DNA from: SYIM01 sp041182885
GTDB taxonomy: Bacteria; Pseudomonadota; Gammaproteobacteria; Burkholderiales; Burkholderiaceae_E
DNA: 55,209 bases
Assembly (NCBI GenBank): GCA_049423065.1
Contig: JBMSQB010000020.1
Coordinates: forward strand, 1-55,209
Reading direction: 5' to 3'
Each line of letters starts with the position of its first letter. Position 1 is the stretch's first letter. Below, piece after piece: positions 50,902 through 55,209 of the stretch. The notes beneath the pieces are model-generated. The model had not been told where the DNA came from, searched no databases, and saw only the letters and a program-made list of their open reading frames with translations. The position numbers and the translations under genes are program-made.

Positions 50902-52284
50902 TCAGGCGGCGTTCACCATTTCGCCCTCGAGATCGTGTTCGTCGGCGCCCGTGATCCGCACCTGCACAAAGCCGCCGATTGGCAAGGGGCCGCTACCGCC
51001 AAACCGAACCACGCCGTCGATCTCCGGCGCATCCATCTGCGTGCGCCCGACCGCACAGGCGCCATCCTCCGACTCTTCGATCCCGTCAACCAGCACCCGC
51101 ATGGTGCGGCCCACAAAGCGCTGCAGTCGCTCAGCGGAGATCTCGGCCTGGACCTGCATGAACCGCTCGCGGCGCGCCTCGCGTACCGCTTCCGGCAACG
51201 CCCCCGGCAGGTCGTTGGCGGTGGCGCCGTCGACGGGCGAGTAAGCAAAGCACCCCACACGATCAAGCCGCGCCTCGCGCAGGAACTCAAGCAGCGACTC
51301 GAATTCCGCCTCGGTCTCGCCAGGAAAGCCTGCAATAAAGGTGCTCCGCACCGTGATGTCGGGCACGATCGCCCGCCAGGCCTGGATGCGCTCGATGTTG
51401 CGCTCGCCACTGGCCGGCCGCTTCATGAGCTTCAGAATTCGCGGATGGGCATGCTGGAAAGGCACATCCAGGTAAGGCAGCACCAGCCCTTCGGCCATCA
51501 ACTCAACGAGCTGATCCACATGCGGATACGGATAGACATAGTGCATCCGAACCCAGGCATCATGCTCCCGGGCAGCCATCCCCAGCTCGCGCGCGAGCTC
51601 ATGGACGCGGGTGCGAACCGGGCGGCCCTCAACGAACCCGGTCCGATAGCGCACATCAACCCCGTAAGCGCTCGTGTCCTGCGACACCACCAGCAGTTCG
51701 CGCACGCCTGACGCAAACAGCGCGCGCGCCTCGCGGACCACATCGCCAATCGGACGGCTGTCGAGATCGCCCCGCATTGAAGGGATGATGCAGAAGCTGC
51801 AGCGATGATTGCAGCCTTCCGAAATTTTCAGGTAGGCATAGTGTCTGGGGGTGAGCTTGATACCCGCCTCGGGCACGAGATCGGTAAAGGGGTCATGCGG
51901 CCGGGGCAGCGCCCGATGGACATGGGCCATCACCTCCTCGGTGGCATGAGGACCCGTCACCGCGAGCACGCTGGGGTGCACTTCCTCGACGAGCGTCGAC
52001 CCGGGGCTGCTGCCCGCCTTCGCGCCCAGACAACCGGTGACGATCACCTTGCCGTTTTCTGCCAGCGCTTCGCCGATGGCATCGAGCGACTCGCGCACGG
52101 CGTCGTCGATGAAGCCGCAGGTATTGACGACCACGAGATCCGAGCCGTCGTAGGAGCCCGACACTTCATAGCCCTCGGCGCGAAGCTGCGTGAGAATGCG
52201 TTCGGAGTCGACCAGCGCCTTGGGGCAACCCAGCGAAACGAAGCCGACCTTGGGGACCGACTTTTTCCTGCGGGCCGCGCTCAC
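50902..52284 (-). CDS. rimO: Ribosomal protein S12 methylthiotransferase
   Basis: This is a 460-residue radical-SAM enzyme that methylthiolates the conserved Asp of ribosomal protein S12. The N-terminal UPF0004 domain has FVSLGCPKALVDSE and VNTCGFID with cluster cysteines; the radical SAM motif is CNHRCSFC; a TRAM domain ends the protein. The GTG at 52284 overlaps the phaR stop by 4 bp and directly precedes the conserved start; longer frames run through phaR. Co-transcription with the PHA genes appears positional. Confidence 0.95.
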   Translation of the reverse strand: MSAARRKKSVPKVGFVSLGCPKALVDSERILTQLRAEGYEVSGSYDGSDLVVVNTCGFIDDAVRESLDAIGEALAENGKVIVTGCLGAKAGSSPGSTLVEEVHPSVLAVTGPHATEEVMAHVHRALPRPHDPFTDLVPEAGIKLTPRHYAYLKISEGCNHRCSFCIIPSMRGDLDSRPIGDVVREARALFASGVRELLVVSQDTSAYGVDVRYRTGFVEGRPVRTRVHELARELGMAAREHDAWVRMHYVYPYPHVDQLVELMAEGLVLPYLDVPFQHAHPRILKLMKRPASGERNIERIQAWRAIVPDITVRSTFIAGFPGETEAEFESLLEFLREARLDRVGCFAYSPVDGATANDLPGALPEAVREARRERFMQVQAEISAERLQRFVGRTMRVLVDGIEESEDGACAVGRTQMDAPEIDGVVRFGGSGPLPIGGFVQVRITGADEHDLEGEMVNAA

Positions 52285-52829
52285 TTCTGGCGCGGCGCAG
52301 CGCCGGGAAAGTTCATGTTTTGAAAGACGCTGCGCGTTTGCGCGGCCATCTGCTCCTGCATCTGCATGAACAGTGTCTTGCTCTGGTCGATGTAGTTGCC
52401 CATCATGGCCTGCATCATGGGCGCCTGCATGGCCATGAACTGCGCCCACACCTCGGCGCTTGGCATGGTGCCCGGGTCATAGATTGACTTGGACTGCTCC
52501 TGCAGCTTGTCCTGGATCTCGACGAAAGACTGCATCGTCTTTTCCAGGTAAGCGCCCATCATGCCCTGCATCGCATGACCATAAAACCGAATGATCTGCG
52601 CGAGCATGGGGGACGTGAACAGCGGCGCACCGCCGGCTTCTTCCTCAAGAATGATCTGCAGCAGGATGCTGCGCGTCAGGTCTTCCGTTGTCTTGGCATC
52701 GGCCACGCGGAAGGGTTCGTTATCGAGTACCAGTTGCTTGACGTCGGCCAGCGTGATGTACGCGCTGGTCCGGGTGTCATAGAGCCTGCGGTTCGGATAC
52801 TTCTTGATCAGCCGGATCGGTGCACTCAT
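52281..52829 (-). CDS. phaR: PHA synthesis repressor PhaR
   Basis: This is a 182-residue regulator that senses PHA granules and represses phasin and PHA genes. The N-terminal DNA-binding/PHB-accumulation domain has RLIKKYPNRRLYDTRTSAYI and the LEEEAGGAPLFTSPMLAQII region. The C-terminal half is Met- and Gln-rich, as in PhaR proteins of Burkholderiales. It follows phaB after a 6-bp gap, so it is in the operon with the synthase. Confidence 0.96.
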   Translation of the reverse strand: MSAPIRLIKKYPNRRLYDTRTSAYITLADVKQLVLDNEPFRVADAKTTEDLTRSILLQIILEEEAGGAPLFTSPMLAQIIRFYGHAMQGMMGAYLEKTMQSFVEIQDKLQEQSKSIYDPGTMPSAEVWAQFMAMQAPMMQAMMGNYIDQSKTLFMQMQEQMAAQTRSVFQNMNFPGAAPRQK

Positions 52830-52835
52830 TGTCCA

Positions 52836-53573
52836 TCAGCCCATATGCAAGCCACCGTTGCAGGAGAACTCTGCACCGGTGGTGAAACCTGCGTCATCGG
52901 TCGTGAGCCAACCGCAGATCGATCCGATTTCCTCGGCACGACCCAGCCGCCGAACCGGAATGGTCTGAATGATCTTTTCGCGAACGTCTTCACGAACCGC
53001 CATGACCATGTCGGTGGCGATGTAGCCGGGCGCCACGGTGTTGACGGTCACCCCCTTGCTCGCCACTTCCTGTGCAAGCGCCATCGAGAATCCGTGCATG
53101 CCGGCCTTGGCAGCCGAATAGTTGCTCTGGCCAAACTGGCCCTTTTCGCCGTTGACCGACGAGATATTGATGATGCGGCCCCAGCCCTTGTCGAGCATGC
53201 CATCGATCACCTGCTTGGTGACATTGAAGAGCGAATTGAGGTTGGTGTCGATGACCGCGCGCCAGTCGTCAAGCGACATCTTGCGGAACACCCCGTCACG
53301 CGTGATGCCCGCGTTGTTGACCAGAATGTCGGGACTTCCGAAGGTGGCCTTCACCTGGTCAAACGCAGCCTTCGTGGAGTCCCAGTCCGCCACGTTACCC
53401 ACCGAGGCATGGAACTCGTAGCCCTCGGCTTTCTGTTCCGCCAGCCACTTGGCGTGATCGCGCGTGGGCCCGCACCCGGCGATGACCAGATAGCCCATGT
53501 CGTGGAACTTGCGGCAAATGGCGGTGCCAATTCCGCCCATCCCGCCCGTTACGTAAGCGATTTTCCTGCTCAT
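52836..53573 (-). CDS. phaB: Acetoacetyl-CoA reductase
   Basis: This is a 245-residue NADPH-dependent SDR that reduces acetoacetyl-CoA to (R)-3-hydroxybutyryl-CoA. VTGGMGGIGTAI, NNAGITRDG, the catalytic ISSVNGEKGQFGQSNYSAAK region and the C-terminal GAEFSCNGGLHMG match PhaB closely. It stands 37 bp after phaC and supplies the synthase. No phaA thiolase is found between phaC and phaB. Confidence 0.97.
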   Translation of the reverse strand: MSRKIAYVTGGMGGIGTAICRKFHDMGYLVIAGCGPTRDHAKWLAEQKAEGYEFHASVGNVADWDSTKAAFDQVKATFGSPDILVNNAGITRDGVFRKMSLDDWRAVIDTNLNSLFNVTKQVIDGMLDKGWGRIINISSVNGEKGQFGQSNYSAAKAGMHGFSMALAQEVASKGVTVNTVAPGYIATDMVMAVREDVREKIIQTIPVRRLGRAEEIGSICGWLTTDDAGFTTGAEFSCNGGLHMG

Positions 53574-53610
53574 GAGCCAATCTCCTTGTTGTGATGCGTA
53601 TCAGTGTGGT

Positions 53611-55209
53611 TCAAGCTTTTTGCCTGACATAGCTGCCAGGGGCGGGTTCCAGTACGGTGAATCGGGCCGATCCGGGTGAACGGGGCGCAATCTTTCGCTC
53701 CCCCTGGAATCTGGCAAGCCACTGCGCCCAGTCGGGCCACCAGCTCCCGGGCACTTCCTCGGCCTGGCTGAACCATTGCTCGGCCGACGGCGGGCAGCTC
53801 GCGCCGACCCAGTAATTGCGTCGGTTGCGGTGCGCAGGATTGATCACGCCGGCGATGTGCCCGCTCGCGCCCATCACGAACCGGACTGGCGCCTTCATCA
53901 GCTGCGTGGACTCGTACGCGGCGCGCCAGGGAACGATGTGATCGTCGCGCGAACCGTAAACATAGGTGGGTACGCCGATGGACCCCAGATCGATCGACTC
54001 GCCGGCCGAGTTGAGGCGCCCCGGAATGCGCAGTTCGTTCTGCAGGTACATGTGGCGCAGGTACCAGCAAAACATGGGGCCAGGCAGGTTGGTGCTGTCG
54101 GAGTTCCAGTAAAGCAGGTCGAAGGCCGGAGGCGGCTCACCCTTCAGGTAGTTGCTCACCACATAGTTCCAGACCAGATCGTTGGGACGCAGAAAGTTGA
54201 ACGTGGTGGCGAGTTCGCGGCCGTGCATGAGTCCGCCACCACCGATGGTGGCTTCCTTGTAGGACACGAAGGCTTCATCAACAAAGATGCCCAGTACGCC
54301 CGGGTCCGAGAAATCAAGCAGGGTGGTGAGCAGCGTCAGCGACTCGATCCAGCGCTCGCCGCGCGCTGCGAGCGCCGCAGCCGAGGTTGCAGCCAGCGTG
54401 CCGCCCACGCAGAAGCCCAGCAGATTGATGGTGGGCTGACCGGTGATTTCACGGACCGTGCGGACGGCATCGATGACGCCGCGCTCGACATAGTCATCCC
54501 AGGTGAGCCGACTCTGATCGGCCTGCACATTCCGCCACGACACCATGAATACGGTATGGCCCTGCGACACCGCGTAGGCGACCAGCGAATTGTCGGGCTG
54601 CAGGTCCATGATGTAGAACTTGTTGATGCAGGGCGGCACCATCAAAAGCGGCCGACTGCCCACGCGATCGGTGGTGGGCGTGTACTGGATCAACTGGATG
54701 AGATCGTTTTGAAACACCACCGAGCCCGGCGTGGTGGCCACATTGCGCCCCACCTCGAAGGCAAGCTCATCGGTTTGGGAGATTTGTCCCTTCTGCAGAT
54801 CCGTGAGCATGTTCTGGATGCCCGACCAGAGACTCTCGCCTCGCGTGTCGAGGAGTTTCTTCTGGGCCTCGGGATTCGTGAGCAGGAAATTCGCCGGCGA
54901 CATCATGTCGACCCACTGCTGGGTGGCAAAACGCAACCGCTCGCGCGACTTCGACTCGCCCTCCACCGCATCGGCCATCTTCTGCAGAAACTCGGCGTTC
55001 AATGAATAGAGCGCCGCGCCCCAGGCAAACGGTCCGGTCTGCCAGCTCGCATCGGCAAAACGCCGGTCAGGCGCGGCCGGCGGATTGGGTGACGACATCA
55101 GATCGGTCAGGCGCTTGAGGTACTCGGCCTGCAAGCCGGACATGGCTTCAGGCGCAATGTGAAGGCCGGCCGGCAGCGTTCCAGCCGAAAAAGCGGCGGA
55201 TTCGGGCGC
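53611..55209 (-). CDS. phaC: Class I polyhydroxyalkanoate synthase (5' end beyond window)
   Basis: This is the C-terminal 532 residues of the enzyme that polymerises 3-hydroxyacyl-CoA to PHA. The lipase-like box with catalytic Cys is GFCVGGT, the catalytic Asp lies in SRDDHIVPW and the His in GASGHIAGVINP. MVPPCINKFYIMDLQP and WWPDWAQWL are further signatures. The frame stays open to the right edge with PhaC-like sequence (GLHIAPEAM) upstream of the ATG at 55143, so the gene continues outside the window; class I synthases are usually 560-600 residues. It leads the operon phaC-phaB-phaR-rimO. Confidence 0.96.
   Translation of the reverse strand, partial: APESAAFSAGTLPAGLHIAPEAMSGLQAEYLKRLTDLMSSPNPPAAPDRRFADASWQTGPFAWGAALYSLNAEFLQKMADAVEGESKSRERLRFATQQWVDMMSPANFLLTNPEAQKKLLDTRGESLWSGIQNMLTDLQKGQISQTDELAFEVGRNVATTPGSVVFQNDLIQLIQYTPTTDRVGSRPLLMVPPCINKFYIMDLQPDNSLVAYAVSQGHTVFMVSWRNVQADQSRLTWDDYVERGVIDAVRTVREITGQPTINLLGFCVGGTLAATSAAALAARGERWIESLTLLTTLLDFSDPGVLGIFVDEAFVSYKEATIGGGGLMHGRELATTFNFLRPNDLVWNYVVSNYLKGEPPPAFDLLYWNSDSTNLPGPMFCWYLRHMYLQNELRIPGRLNSAGESIDLGSIGVPTYVYGSRDDHIVPWRAAYESTQLMKAPVRFVMGASGHIAGVINPAHRNRRNYWVGASCPPSAEQWFSQAEEVPGSWWPDWAQWLARFQGERKIAPRSPGSARFTVLEPAPGSYVRQKA

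Overview
The window is GC-rich, densely packed bacterial chromosome with 49 recognisable protein genes, two of them cut by the window edges. It suggests a betaproteobacterium of the order Burkholderiales. The signs are a Bug-family (TctC-like) solute receptor, several TRAP transporters, a class I polyhydroxyalkanoate (PHA) locus in the order phaC-phaB-phaR-rimO, and housekeeping genes (ispDF, mfd, serB, rimO, kup) of betaproteobacterial type. I saw no rRNA, tRNA, insertion sequence, integrase or CRISPR array, and no gene-free stretch longer than 300 bases.

Layout. (1) 1-3399: the end of an unknown protein with a 15-bp tandem repeat, the potassium transporter kup, a small membrane protein with an Mrr-like domain, and a periplasmic cytochrome c. 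(2) 3613-8020: an RND efflux permease followed by its adaptor. (3) 8241-11938: a cyanate island, a NrtABD/CynABD-type ABC importer plus cyanase (cynS), behind a good match to a sigma-54 promoter. (4) 11943-18213: two divergent units of acyl-CoA and keto-acid metabolism: cupin, class III CoA-transferase, AtuA/DUF1446 and Bug receptor on the minus strand, DUF2889 and a DUF849/BKACE enzyme on the plus strand. (5) 18263-35413: seventeen minus-strand genes, mostly overlapping by 4 bp, that look like one catabolic operon. It is bracketed by two complete TRAP transporters. It holds two Rieske dioxygenase alpha/beta pairs, an acyl-CoA ligase, a thiolase-fold protein without the thiolase Cys and His, a DUF35 zinc-ribbon protein fused to a degenerate SDR domain, a cyclase-family hydrolase, an intact SDR, a 3-hydroxyacyl-CoA dehydrogenase relative and an opine-dehydrogenase relative. 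(6) 35548-39064: a three-gene cassette resembling the FlmF2-FlmK-NaxD / Lgm lipid A amino-sugar pathway, followed by an IlvD/Edd dehydratase. (7) 40859-44878: a K+ channel with two voltage sensors but one pore, a DUF5666-type lipoprotein behind a near-consensus promoter whose spacer is a palindrome, and a VOC protein. (8) 44909-55209: a GNAT protein, ispF-ispD, mfd-serB, and rimO-phaR-phaB-phaC.

How the genes work together. Region 5 reads as a pathway for an organic acid: TRAP uptake, ring or alkene oxygenation by the Rieske enzymes (electron-transfer partners not present here), CoA activation, dehydrogenation, and C-C cleavage by the thiolase-fold/DUF35 pair, by analogy with the Ltp2-ChsH2 aldolase of steroid side-chain degradation. 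Region 4 could feed related CoA esters into central metabolism. The substrate cannot be read from the sequence. The least conventional items are the DUF35-SDR fusion with its partner, the tandem voltage-sensor channel, and two very compact divergent promoters (ispD/mfd and opine-dehydrogenase-like/GT2) in which opposed -10 elements overlap.
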